Positions 35,401 through 43,983 of a DNA stretch of 64,000 nucleotides are shown piece after piece; the stretch's first letter is position 1, and each line of letters opens with the position of its first letter. Source of the DNA: Aliiglaciecola sp. LCG003. Its GTDB lineage: Bacteria; Pseudomonadota; Gammaproteobacteria; Enterobacterales; Alteromonadaceae. The stretch lies in assembly GCF_030316135.1 (NCBI RefSeq), contig NZ_CP128185.1, positions 3,658,001-3,722,000 of the forward strand, given 5' to 3'. Made by a program: the position numbers and the translations under genes. The notes beneath the pieces were generated by a model that was given only the letters and a program-made list of their open reading frames with translations, was not told where the DNA came from and did not search any database.

Positions 35401-36300
35401 TTAAAACACCAAACTAAACAGTGCTCCACCGGTTCCACTGGCAGTCACTTTTACGGTTCCGCCGTGGGCATTCATTACCTGTCGGGTTAACGCCAAACCA
35501 ACCCCTGACCCTTCTTTTTTGGTGGTGAAGAAAGGAATGAAAATTTTACTCTTGATTTCATCATCTATACCAGAGCCGTTATCGGCTATTTCAATCACTA
35601 CATTACCACGGCGGTTTAGTCCGGCACTTAAGGTGATAATGGGTTGGTCAATGCGATACGTCGCTTGCTGAGCATTTTTTACCAAGTTGATCAATATCTG
35701 TTCGAGCATGGCGCGATCTGCCTCCATTTTCAATTCACTGGGTTCAACATGATAACTTAGCTTAGTTTTATCTAACCCACTGTGCTGATTTATAATCTCA
35801 ACTACTTGCTTGAATACCTCACTGATCTTAAATGAGATCTTGTTAGGCTCAGGCAGGCTGGTCAGTTTTCGATAGCTACCGACAAAGGTCATCAGTCCTT
35901 CACTTCTGCGAGCAACCGTTGTAACGGCACTAGCTATATCATCCAGATGTGAGTTTATTTCTGGTTTTTCACCAACCTTATGTTTAGTGTCCGCCACCAA
36001 ATCAACTGCGGTTTTGGCCAGCGATGCTACAGGAGTAATGCTATTCATAATTTCATGTGTTAGTACTTTGACCAGGTCCTGCCAGGCTTGCATCTGACTG
36101 GCATCAAGCTCATTTTGGATATCTTGTAAGCTAAGGAGTTTTTCATGCTTTGCAGCTACAATCACATCTGTCATAGAGACACTTAACTGATGAGTCATAT
36201 CATCTCCCTGAAAGGCTACCAGTCTGCGTTCACCTGCTTTTATATTCGTAAGGTGATAAACAAAGTCATGGCCAAACTGGTCAAGATCTTCAATATGCAC
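35401..36300 (-). pseudogene. 3' remnant of an NtrY-like PAS sensor histidine kinase
   Basis: A 299-residue frame from a GTG at 36300; the frame stays open to a stop at 36349-36351. What remains is the end of a PAS domain (LTNIKAGERRLVAFQGDD), the HisKA box with phospho-acceptor His (LVKVLTHEIMNSITPVASL) and an intact ATPase (NLVKNAQQATYRIDQP, IADNGSGIDD, GSGVGLALTRQVM). Full-length relatives have over 400 residues, with two N-terminal membrane helices and a complete PAS domain. No membrane segment is left. The kinase core could still be active if expressed, but no promoter or ribosome binding site is evident. Such kinases are normally paired with a sigma-54-type response regulator and an ABC/FtsX export cluster; only the permease stub survives beside it. 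Confidence 0.75.
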
Positions 36301-37382
36301 AATCTGTTGATGTTGGCTACGTAAGCAATGATAAGATGATATTGGCTGTCAATCGAATGGGTGATGAGCGGGAGAGCTTGCGCCAGGAATTGCTAAACCT
36401 ATCAGGAATAACATCTGTAGTTTTCTCATCAGAAGCACCGACACAAGATAATGAAAACAACCGCCATTTCAAGCTCCTAGACGCAGATCAAAATAACAGT
36501 CAGAGCCAGCTGTTGAACTATCACAATATGGACTACGGTTTTTTTGAAGCGTACCAAGTTAAGCCTCTTGCCGGACGTTTGTTTGACCAAAATTATGGTT
36601 CTGATGAGATATCAACAGTAGAAGATGGTCAACCAGCAGGCAAAGCCAGCGCCATTTTAAACTACAGTGCTTTAGCTAAATTTGGCTTCGCCAACGCACA
36701 GCAAGCGGTTGGACAGACAATAGAAGCCAACATCAGAGGCCAACAACATTTTGAGATTATTGGAGTAATCCCTGATATATATTTTCGTTCGATAAATTTT
36801 GGTATTCGTCCGTCGGTTTACACACTCAATCCATTGCGCTTTTATGTTGCTAGTTTGACGTTTGAGACCAATAACCCCGCTCAATTGCGCATACAGATAG
36901 AGCAGATATGGAAAAAACATGTACCAATGCAACCTATCAATCTGCAGTTTCTAGACAGTATGATGGAAGCGCAGTACAACGATGAACGCATTCAAACTCG
37001 CTTGTTCTCAGCATTTTCGCTTCTGGCGATAATCATTGCCTGCTTGGGCTTATATGGTCTGGCGGCCTTCACAACCGAACGCAGAACCAAAGAAATTGGT
37101 ATTCGCAAGGTTATGGGGGCTCGAGTAAGAGATATAGTAGGATTATTAATCTGGCAGTTTTCTAAACCCGTGCTAATCGCAAACTTAGTTGCATGGCCAA
37201 TTGCCTCGCTGGCAATGCTAAATTGGTTGGAAAATTTCTCCTATCGCATTGACCCTCTTTGGTTAATTCCTATATGTTTGACGGTTGGATTATCACTTTT
37301 ACTGATTGCATGGATAACTGTAGGTGGCAATGCCGCTAGTGTTGCTAGGGCTAATCCGAATAAAGCACTTCGACAGGATTAG
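36297..37382 (+). pseudogene. 3' remnant of a MacB/FtsX-type ABC transporter permease
   Basis: The frame is open from 36252, but family-like sequence begins only near AQSVDVGYVSNDKMILAVNR (from 36297). The first ATG, at 36336, falls inside that strand and has no ribosome binding site. The remainder keeps the second MacB periplasmic domain (LLNYHNMDYGFFEAYQVKPL, NPLRFYVASLTFE) and the C-terminal FtsX domain with three helices plus the cytoplasmic TERRTKEIGIRKVMGARVRD signature, ending ASVARANPNKALRQD. Full proteins have about 800 residues with an N-terminal FtsX half. The 5' half, ATPase and adaptor genes are absent. A hairpin follows the stop. Confidence 0.78.
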
Positions 37383-37388
37383 AGTGGT

Positions 37389-37420
37389 GGCGCGTCCATC
37401 TATAGACGCGCCCTATTTAC
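37389..37420 (+). terminator. Hairpin after the permease remnant
   Basis: GGCGCGTC (37389-37396) pairs with GACGCGCC (37405-37412), followed by CTATTTACTTTATT. It probably is the original terminator of the permease operon, kept with the 3' end. Confidence 0.65.
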
Positions 37421-37589
37421 TTTATTAAAGTCGGCTTTATGCTGGAGTAATTTAACTTAGAACACAAATCTGACAAATACGTGTAGGCGATGGACGGGTA
37501 ATCAAGCCCTGATTGGTTCAAAGTATTTGTATTGTCGTAAACAACTGAACAAAAGTGAATGGCGGTCAAGGTTCCCTCTTCCCCCATCA

Positions 37590-38702
37590 CTAAATTTTTG
37601 AGTTGTTAATGGCAGCATCCATGCTATTAATTTGATTCAGCGTTTTAGCGGTACAACGACTGTCTTCTGCACCTACCACCACATTTCGACCGGATTTTTT
37701 TCCCACATACAAAGCTTCATCAGCCGCTTGGAGCAATTGCTCGGTACTTTGTATTTCACTTCCTCGTAAACAACAATAGCCAATCGAAACTGTAATGGGG
37801 ACATCTTCACCTTCGAACTCCATTGATATCTGTTCGATTGACTGGCGAATTTTTTCTGCCACTAAGTGAGTTTGAGATTGGTCCACGTCGTTGAGCACTA
37901 CTAAAAACTCTTCACCACCATAGCGCCCCAAAGCATCAACATTTTTCCGCGTGTTTTGCTTTAGGTTTTTGGCAATTTGTTTTAAACATTCATCACCAAA
38001 TAAATGCCCATATGAATCATTGATTATTTTAAAATTATCAGCATCAATCATTAAAACCGATATCCAACTTCGCTCATCTGGGCTATTGAGGATTGAATCG
38101 TCTAGGAATTCGATAACGCTTCTTCGATTATAAATTCCCGTCAACCCATCGATAGTCGCCTGCAATCTCAATTTATGACTGAGTTTACGACTTAAACGGT
38201 CAAACTCAATACCAAAGAAGCAACTTAGTAGAGCACTCAAACACAACCAAAATGCCCTTGAATAGGTTTTCGACTGAGACAAATTCTCAGCCGCATAATT
38301 GGGAAAATCATGCTCAAATGCCACCATAAGCAAAATCACTACAATCAAGAAAAAACTCGAAATGAGTGTAGTTCTTGCATTGGTTAGTAAGCAGATAACC
38401 ACAGGTGTAATGGGCAAAAGTACTGCAAATTGGCTATTCACCCCGCCGGAGATAATAGTTAGCGGCAAAATTGTCGCGAAGCCAATCGCGATAAGCATAT
38501 AGGCGTGAGATACGCTGGGTTTGGTGTTGTTAATATACAGATAGAGTAATCCTAACAACACACAGTTCAGTACACCAACCAAGGTAAAAACGATGCTTTG
38601 ATTAACTAAAATGGGTCGAAAAATGGTCGCCACAATAACCAGAATTAGCATATAAAATGCGGTTTTTCGGGTCAGCAAATGTCGAGTTGTATCTATATTC
38701 AT
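37590..38702 (-). CDS. Membrane-bound GGDEF diguanylate cyclase
   Basis: A 370-residue inner-membrane protein. Residues ~15-165 hold about five or six hydrophobic helices (MLILVIVATIFRPILV ... AFWLCLSALLSCFFGIEF). A GGDEF domain follows: ATIDGLTGIYNRRSVIEFL, VLMIDADNFKIINDSYGH and the active loop GRYGGEEFLVVLND. It makes cyclic di-GMP from GTP; all catalytic positions look intact. The product-inhibition I-site RxxD is altered: the residue three before the Asp is Lys (KNVD), so feedback control may be weak. The ligand for the membrane part is unknown. It has no operon partner and lies beside the kinase/permease scar. Confidence 0.9.
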   Translation of the reverse strand: MNIDTTRHLLTRKTAFYMLILVIVATIFRPILVNQSIVFTLVGVLNCVLLGLLYLYINNTKPSVSHAYMLIAIGFATILPLTIISGGVNSQFAVLLPITPVVICLLTNARTTLISSFFLIVVILLMVAFEHDFPNYAAENLSQSKTYSRAFWLCLSALLSCFFGIEFDRLSRKLSHKLRLQATIDGLTGIYNRRSVIEFLDDSILNSPDERSWISVLMIDADNFKIINDSYGHLFGDECLKQIAKNLKQNTRKNVDALGRYGGEEFLVVLNDVDQSQTHLVAEKIRQSIEQISMEFEGEDVPITVSIGYCCLRGSEIQSTEQLLQAADEALYVGKKSGRNVVVGAEDSRCTAKTLNQINSMDAAINNSKI

Positions 38703-38976
38703 AGAAAATAAGTCATCCTTGTGCCGCGAACTGTTTAAATGTTGTGCCTAGCTATCCTATCGTTAAGTTGAAGCTGGGGTCGAGTTTTTTTGTCGCGAAT
38801 CAACAGTATTTGAACCAAAAAAATGTAATCCCTGCATGCAACCAATAGGATCCAACCCTTTGGTCAATGTAATCTGCCGATTTCTGAACCACTATTTACC
38901 TTGCATTGATATTTTACATATTGAAAATCAGAACTTTCAGGTAGAATTAGCCATTATCTTTTATCAGGCCCTGTTT

Positions 38977-39597
38977 ATGAACCACAATGACGTTCTTCGA
39001 CGCCTTCGCTATGCATTGCAATTGAATGATGAAGCTACCATCAGTATATTTGCCTTAGCCGACCACGAAATGGATCGTGATTATTTAAAAAGTCTGATGA
39101 AAAAAGAAGAAGAAGATGGTTTCTTGCCCTGCCGCGATAAAACCATCAGTCTGTTCCTAGATGGCTTGATCATTAAAAAGCGTGGCAAACAAGAAGGTGT
39201 CGAGCCTCAGGTTTTGAGCGGGTCACAACGCCTATCTAATAATGAAGTATTGCGTAAAATTCGCATCGCTATGTCATATCGAGATGAGGATATGATCGCA
39301 GTAATGCAACTTGCTAACTTCAGAATGAGCAAAGGCGAGCTCAATGCTTTATTCCGAAAACCCGACCATCGTAACTACAAAGAAGCCGGTGACCAAGTGG
39401 TACGTAACTTATTAAAAGGGATGGTAATCAAATTGCGTCCTGATAGTGCGAAGACGAGTACAGCGAATGCTGGTGATAAAAAATACGTCAAAGCACGTCC
39501 TGCCAAAGCTCCCATAGCTGATAAGAAAGTAGAAGGAAAGCCAGTTGATAAAGCTAGCGAGACTACCTCAGTCTGGGGCAAGGTAAACAAAAAATGA
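38977..39597 (+). CDS. yehS: DUF1456 (YehS-like) protein
   Basis: I start it at the ATG at 38977 (MNHNDVLRRLRYALQLND), where family homology begins; the frame is open 47 codons upstream, but that part is not family-like. About 206 residues. It holds two DUF1456 repeats, NDVLRRLRYALQLNDEATIS (near the N-terminus) and NEVLRKIRIAMSYRDEDMIA (~residues 95-115), each followed by a KPDHRNYKEAG- or KKEEEDGFLPC-type segment. A basic, low-complexity tail (KPVDKASETTS) follows. Its function is unknown. It overlaps the deformylase gene as ATGA, so the two are coupled. Confidence 0.88.
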   Translation: MNHNDVLRRLRYALQLNDEATISIFALADHEMDRDYLKSLMKKEEEDGFLPCRDKTISLFLDGLIIKKRGKQEGVEPQVLSGSQRLSNNEVLRKIRIAMSYRDEDMIAVMQLANFRMSKGELNALFRKPDHRNYKEAGDQVVRNLLKGMVIKLRPDSAKTSTANAGDKKYVKARPAKAPIADKKVEGKPVDKASETTSVWGKVNKK

Positions 39598-40118
39598 AGA
39601 TTGCCTTAATCGGCGAGCCCATTTTAAGAATACCCGCTGTCAGTGTGAATGTTGAGGATATGCTAACTGACAATTTCTGTAGCTTTATCCATGCCCTTAA
39701 ATCTACTATGCTGGAATCCAACGGAATTGGGATTGCAGCGCCGCAAGTGTTTGATCCTCGCGCCATCATGATTATCGCTTCCCGCCCTAACGAACGCTAT
39801 CCAGATGCTCCCAACATGGAACCTCTGGTATTGATTAATCCTAAGGTCATAGCCAGCAGTGAAGAAAAATGCGCTGATTGGGAAGGCTGTTTATCGGTAC
39901 CCAATTTACGCGGCAAAGTAAAACGTCATCAATGGATTGAAATTGAATATCTCGCTGAAAATGGAGATATAACCAAGCGCTTAATCGAAGGTTTTGTGGC
40001 GCGAATTTTTCAACACGAATATGATCACTTAATTGGTAAAACATGGTTAGACCACATCGAATCCACAGATGACATCATGGCGGATTCAGTTTGGCGACAA
40101 ATGAAACCTCTTAACTGA
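39594..40118 (+). CDS. def: Peptide deformylase
   Basis: A 174-residue cytosolic metalloenzyme that removes the formyl group from the N-terminal Met of new proteins. The three signature motifs are intact: GIGIAAPQ (44-51), EGCLS with metal Cys99, and QHEYDHL with His141, Glu142 (catalytic) and His145. It is not next to fmt, as the main def gene usually is, so it is probably a second, paralogous deformylase. It is coupled to yehS by an ATGA overlap. No terminator is obvious; the short repeats at 40247-40376 follow. Confidence 0.93.
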   Translation: MKIALIGEPILRIPAVSVNVEDMLTDNFCSFIHALKSTMLESNGIGIAAPQVFDPRAIMIIASRPNERYPDAPNMEPLVLINPKVIASSEEKCADWEGCLSVPNLRGKVKRHQWIEIEYLAENGDITKRLIEGFVARIFQHEYDHLIGKTWLDHIESTDDIMADSVWRQMKPLN

Positions 40119-40433
40119 AGCAAAAACCTTTCCCGCTAAACCAGACTGCAAGCCTCTATCTTCCTATCCCAGCATATCCAACACAAAGATGAAAACCCGT
40201 AGCGAACAAAATCATATATAACTTCTTGTATCTTATCGACATATTTTATCTGGACAGGCATGTTATCTAATCTGGACAGCCATATTGATTCATTAAAAAA
40301 GTTTTAAGGTGGGTGTCAAAATAAAGAATAATCTGCTATCTGGACAGGCATGTTGTGCTATCTGGACAGGCATGTTAATCCTAGCTGTCCTGAAAGCGTC
40401 TGGTGCTTGGTTGCTTGCCGATAAGCAGACATT
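40119..40433. other. Intergenic region between def and tuf terminator
   Basis: Apart from the four-copy repeat at 40247-40376 I see no gene or RNA here. The two flanking genes are convergent. Confidence 0.5.
40247..40376. repeat. Four copies of an 18-bp element in two 22-bp-spaced pairs
   Basis: TATCTGGACAGGCATGTT occurs exactly at 40247-40264, 40337-40354 and 40359-40376, and with changes at 40269-40286. The copies form two pairs with 22-bp period, the pairs being 90 bp apart. All are in the same orientation. Its reverse complement shares the core AACATG-N2-TGTC with repeats flanking the transposase at 53135. Confidence 0.85.
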
Positions 40434-40461
40434 AAAAAAGCTGCACTAGGCAGCTTTTTTT
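40434..40461 (-). terminator. Terminator of the tRNA-tufB operon
   Basis: AAAAAAGCTGC (40434-40444) pairs with GCAGCTTTTTT (40450-40460) around ACTAG. On the minus strand the stem is followed by TTTTTTAAT, 20 nt after the tuf stop. Confidence 0.93.
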
Positions 40462-40480
40462 GGACTCGCGTGAACTTAGA

Positions 40481-41665
40481 TTAAGCGATAATCTTAGCTA
40501 CAACACCAGCACCTACAGTACGACCACCTTCACGGATAGCGAAGCGTAAACCTTCGTCCATCGCGATAGGAGCAATCAACTCAACTACGAATTTCAAGTT
40601 GTCACCTGGCATTACCATTTCTACGCCTTCAGGAAGCTCTACAGCACCTGTTACGTCAGTTGTACGGAAGTAGAACTGTGGACGATAGCCTTTGAAGAAT
40701 GGAGTATGACGACCACCTTCATCTTTAGACAATACATACACTTCTGCTTCGAATTTAGTGTGTGGGTTGATTGAACCAGGCTTAGCCAATACTTGACCAC
40801 GCTCAACGTCATCACGCTTAGTACCACGTAGTAGTACACCAACGTTCTCGCCTGCACGACCTTCGTCAAGCAATTTACGGAACATCTCAACACCTGTACA
40901 AGTAGATTTAGTTGTGTCGCGGATACCTACGATTTCAACTTCTTCACCTACTTTAACGATACCCTGCTCTACACGACCGGTAACTACTGTTCCACGACCT
41001 GAGATTGAGAATACGTCTTCGATTGGCAAGATGAATGGCTTATCAATTGCACGCTCTGGATCTGGAATATAAGTATCCAGTGCTTCCGCTAGCTCAATGA
41101 TTTTACCTTCCCATGCTTCATCGCCTTCCAACGCTTTAAGCGCTGAACCTTGAATTACTGGTAAGTCGTCGCCTGGGAATTCATATTCAGTTAGAAGTTC
41201 ACGAACTTCCATTTCTACCAATTCCAACAACTCTTCGTCGTCAACCATGTCACATTTGTTCATGAAAACAACCATGTAAGGTACGCCAACCTGACGACCC
41301 AACAAGATGTGCTCACGTGTTTGTGGCATAGGACCATCTGTTGCAGCAACTACCAAAATCGCGCCGTCCATCTGTGCAGCACCGGTGATCATGTTTTTCA
41401 CATAATCCGCGTGTCCTGGGCAGTCAACGTGTGCGTAGTGACGAGCTGGAGTATCATATTCAACGTGAGACGTTGAAATAGTAATACCACGCTCACGCTC
41501 TTCTGGAGCGTTATCGATTTGATCGAACGCTGATGCAGAACCACCATAAGTTTTTGCTAGAACAGTCGTGATTGCCGCTGTTAGCGTCGTTTTACCGTGG
41601 TCAACGTGGCCAATTGTACCGACGTTTACGTGGGTTTTAGTACGTTCAAACTTAGCTTTTGCCAT
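40481..41665 (-). CDS. tufB: Elongation factor Tu
   Basis: A 394-residue GTPase that delivers aminoacyl-tRNA to the ribosome. G-domain motifs: GHVDHGKT (19-26), the switch [18 protein letters not shown] (G3), NKCDMVD (G4) and SALKALEG (G5). Domains 2 and 3 follow, ending [14 protein letters not shown]. Length equals E. coli EF-Tu (394). It follows four tRNA genes in the order thrU-tyrU-glyT-thrT, the same as E. coli tufB, so the symbol tufB rests on context. AGGA lies about 10 nt before the ATG. It is co-transcribed with the tRNAs from the promoter at 42164-42192. Confidence 0.98.
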   Translation of the reverse strand: MAKAKFERTKTHVNVGTIGHVDHGKTTLTAAITTVLAKTYGGSASAFDQIDNAPEERERGITISTSHVEYDTPARHYAHVDCPGHADYVKNMITGAAQMDGAILVVAATDGPMPQTREHILLGRQVGVPYMVVFMNKCDMVDDEELLELVEMEVRELLTEYEFPGDDLPVIQGSALKALEGDEAWEGKIIELAEALDTYIPDPERAIDKPFILPIEDVFSISGRGTVVTGRVEQGIVKVGEEVEIVGIRDTTKSTCTGVEMFRKLLDEGRAGENVGVLLRGTKRDDVERGQVLAKPGSINPHTKFEAEVYVLSKDEGGRHTPFFKGYRPQFYFRTTDVTGAVELPEGVEMVMPGDNLKFVVELIAPIAMDEGLRFAIREGGRTVGAGVVAKIIA

Positions 41666-41723
41666 TTTAAATTTTTCCTAGCAAAGTAATTAAAAAACCA
41701 ATTCATTGAAATGGAGAGAAAAA

Positions 41724-41799
41724 TGGTGCTGATAGGCAGATTCGAACTGCCGACCTCACCCTTACCAAGGGTGCGCTCTACCAACTGAGCCATATCAGC
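41724..41799 (-). tRNA. thrT: tRNA-Thr (GGT)
   Basis: A 76-nt cloverleaf with encoded CCA. The anticodon arm CACCC-TTGGTAA-GGGTG gives GGT. The T-loop TTCGAAT and D-loop AGTTGGTAGA are canonical. It is the last tRNA before tufB. Confidence 0.97.
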
Positions 41800-41806
41800 A
41801 CTGTAT

Positions 41807-41881
<75 letters not shown>

Positions 41882-41975
41882 AAACCTTTTCTCTGTCCAC
41901 CTCGTCGAAAAGTGGTGGCGTGACACACCGCGTCACAACCTGCACTTGATTTAACCTGCAAGTGCACAGTAAATA

Positions 41976-42060
41976 TGGTGGAGGGGGCAGGATTCGAACC
42001 TGCGAAGGCTGAGCCGGCAGATTTACAGTCTGCTCCCGTTGACCGCTTGGGTACCCCTCC
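41976..42060 (-). tRNA. tyrU: tRNA-Tyr (GTA)
   Basis: An 85-nt class II tRNA with a long variable arm and encoded CCA. The anticodon arm GCAGA-CTGTAAA-TCTGC gives GTA. Confidence 0.97.
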
Positions 42061-42067
42061 AGATTGA

Positions 42068-42143
<76 letters not shown>

Positions 42144-42163
42144 ACTGCATCAAGTGGGTGCGC

Positions 42164-42192
42164 ATTCTAGAGTAATGATCCCATGGGTGCAA
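42164..42192 (-). promoter_or_regulatory. Sigma-70 promoter of the tRNA-tufB operon
   Basis: On the minus strand TTGCAC (-35, 42187-42192) and TAGAAT (-10, 42164-42169) are separated by exactly 17 bp. The discriminator GCGCACC is GC-rich, as in stable-RNA promoters under stringent control. thrU begins about 20 nt downstream. Confidence 0.85.
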
Positions 42193-42290
42193 GAGGGTAA
42201 ATCCAAAAAAACACTAAATTTAGCGGAATTTGTTAAATTACTCTGCCGATTGGACAAAAATTCAACGGCAATGCCCACTCTAGGGCATAT

Positions 42291-43025
42291 TTAAGCGAAT
42301 CGACTCAACCCTTCTAGGACTAAATTGGGCTTTATTTCAATTGCAGCACGGGAAAATTTTCCGAGTAATTTCGCATCGCCGCCACAAATAAAAACTTTAT
42401 ATTCATCGCCATACTGTTTAAGCATTTTTTCTGCGCTACTGATAAATCCCTCCAACATGGCCAAGCAGCCAAAATTTACGCAATCCTCAGTCCCTGTTCC
42501 AAATTGTAAGTTTGTGGGAATTGCTTCATTTGAAAATACTTTAGCAGCTCTTTGACTGATCACCTCCTTTTGAAGATGGAATCCTGGTGCTATCCAACCA
42601 CCAACATGTTGGTTGCCAACTAATACATCACAGGTTGCTGCAGTGCCTAAATCTATTACAGCGACAGGTAAGGCGGTATGCAGTCTAGCACCTAGTACCG
42701 CTAGCCATCGGTCGATACCTAAATTTTGATATTGTTGATAAGCACATTCAATACCAAATGCACGTGACTCGGTGACAATATGCTTGCAAGTTTTATTTTG
42801 CTGTTCAAGCTGGGTAAATAATTGAGCTAACACTTGGTCTTTTTGTACCGAGGCGACAACAACTTCGTCTGCTTGCATAATCGCTAATTTTAGTCCCTCT
42901 AAGTTCTCACAAACCTTCGACTCAATAGGCGCTCCCTCACCAGCGATGAATGAGCGGTCCACTAAGGCGAACTTTATCCGACTGTTTCCGATGTCAATTA
43001 GTAAGCTTTTATCCTGCCCTGACAC
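42291..43025 (-). CDS. coaX: Type III pantothenate kinase
   Basis: I choose the GTG at 43025: GGAGG lies 8 nt upstream, and the frame's earlier start lies well inside birA. About 244 residues. It phosphorylates pantothenate, the first step to CoA. Motifs: LLIDIGNSRIKFAL (phosphate-binding DxGNSxxK), GIDRWLAVLGAR, AVIDLGTAATCDVL (catalytic Asp) and GGWIAPGFHLQ. Type III enzymes need a monovalent cation and resist CoA feedback. The gene overlaps birA by 17 nt; murB-birA-coaX form one operon, as in many gammaproteobacteria. Confidence 0.94.
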   Translation of the reverse strand: MSGQDKSLLIDIGNSRIKFALVDRSFIAGEGAPIESKVCENLEGLKLAIMQADEVVVASVQKDQVLAQLFTQLEQQNKTCKHIVTESRAFGIECAYQQYQNLGIDRWLAVLGARLHTALPVAVIDLGTAATCDVLVGNQHVGGWIAPGFHLQKEVISQRAAKVFSNEAIPTNLQFGTGTEDCVNFGCLAMLEGFISSAEKMLKQYGDEYKVFICGGDAKLLGKFSRAAIEIKPNLVLEGLSRFA

Positions 43026-43983
43026 TAATCTCACCTCCGTGAAAAGGACGAACCTCACCATTATGCTCTAGCAAAAGCGCGCCATCTTTATCAATTCCTC
43101 TGCATATACCAGTCAATTTTTTGTTACCTATTGTCAGCGTCACCGCCTGATCTGCAAAAAAGTCGAGTTTTTTCCACTCTGCAATAACCGGCAGCAAACC
43201 TTGTTGTTCAAATTGCCGTAGCGAGGTGGTTAGCTCATCAATGATGTTGGCGGCTAGAAAATTACGGTCAAATTCACCGCCCGTAGCTTTAGCCAAATCA
43301 GTCCAAGGTTGATCAATGGTAATTTGATGTTCTGGCAAATCAATATTCAATCCAATACCGATGATGCAGTCACAGGCCGCACCCATTTGCCCTTCTACTT
43401 CAACCAGAATACCTGCCAGCTTCTTACCCTTAAGATAGATATCATTTGGCCACTTCAGTTGGCAATCTGCTACGCCTAATTTGGTTAAGGCATTAACCAC
43501 CGCAATACCTACCGCTAAACTTAGCCCTCCAATGGCCTGATACCCACCCGGAAATGACCAAAACATCGACATATAAATACTAGCACCGTATGGCGATACC
43601 CAGGTTCTACCGTGTCGACCCCTCCCAGCAGTCTGGGCTTCTGCCAAACAGACATAACCATTACTTGGCTTGAGACTCAACTCTTTCAAATATTGGTTGG
43701 TGGAATCAATCACATTGAGCACGTTAATTTGTGCAGAGTAGTTTGGCGTTAGATTAGCAATAATTTCGCTGTGTTTTAGCAAAGAAAGAGGCTTAGCTAA
43801 CCGATAGCCTTTGCCTGTCACACTGAAAATGTCCAATCCTAGATCCGTCAACGCTTTTACATGTTTAGACACCGCAGAGCGGCTTACGCCTAACTCTTGG
43901 CCAAGTGTTTCACCGGAATGAAAATTACCGTCCGCTAAACGCTGTAACAGCACAGTTCGCGAAAGATTAGTTTGATAATTCAT
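43009..43983 (-). CDS. birA: Bifunctional biotin--protein ligase / biotin operon repressor
   Basis: A 324-residue protein. The N-terminal winged helix (residues ~1-65, HSGETLGQELGVSRSAVSKH) binds DNA. The central ligase has GRGRHGRTWVSPYGASIYMS (biotinyl-AMP loop), the KWPNDIYLKGKKLAGILVE strand with catalytic Lys and the IIGIGLNIDLP segment. A C-terminal SH3-like cap follows (ICRGIDKDGALLLE). It joins biotin to carboxylase carrier protein and represses biotin genes when loaded with biotinyl-AMP. The ATG overlaps the murB stop as ATGA. Confidence 0.96.
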   Translation of the reverse strand: MNYQTNLSRTVLLQRLADGNFHSGETLGQELGVSRSAVSKHVKALTDLGLDIFSVTGKGYRLAKPLSLLKHSEIIANLTPNYSAQINVLNVIDSTNQYLKELSLKPSNGYVCLAEAQTAGRGRHGRTWVSPYGASIYMSMFWSFPGGYQAIGGLSLAVGIAVVNALTKLGVADCQLKWPNDIYLKGKKLAGILVEVEGQMGAACDCIIGIGLNIDLPEHQITIDQPWTDLAKATGGEFDRNFLAANIIDELTTSLRQFEQQGLLPVIAEWKKLDFFADQAVTLTIGNKKLTGICRGIDKDGALLLEHNGEVRPFHGGEISVRAG

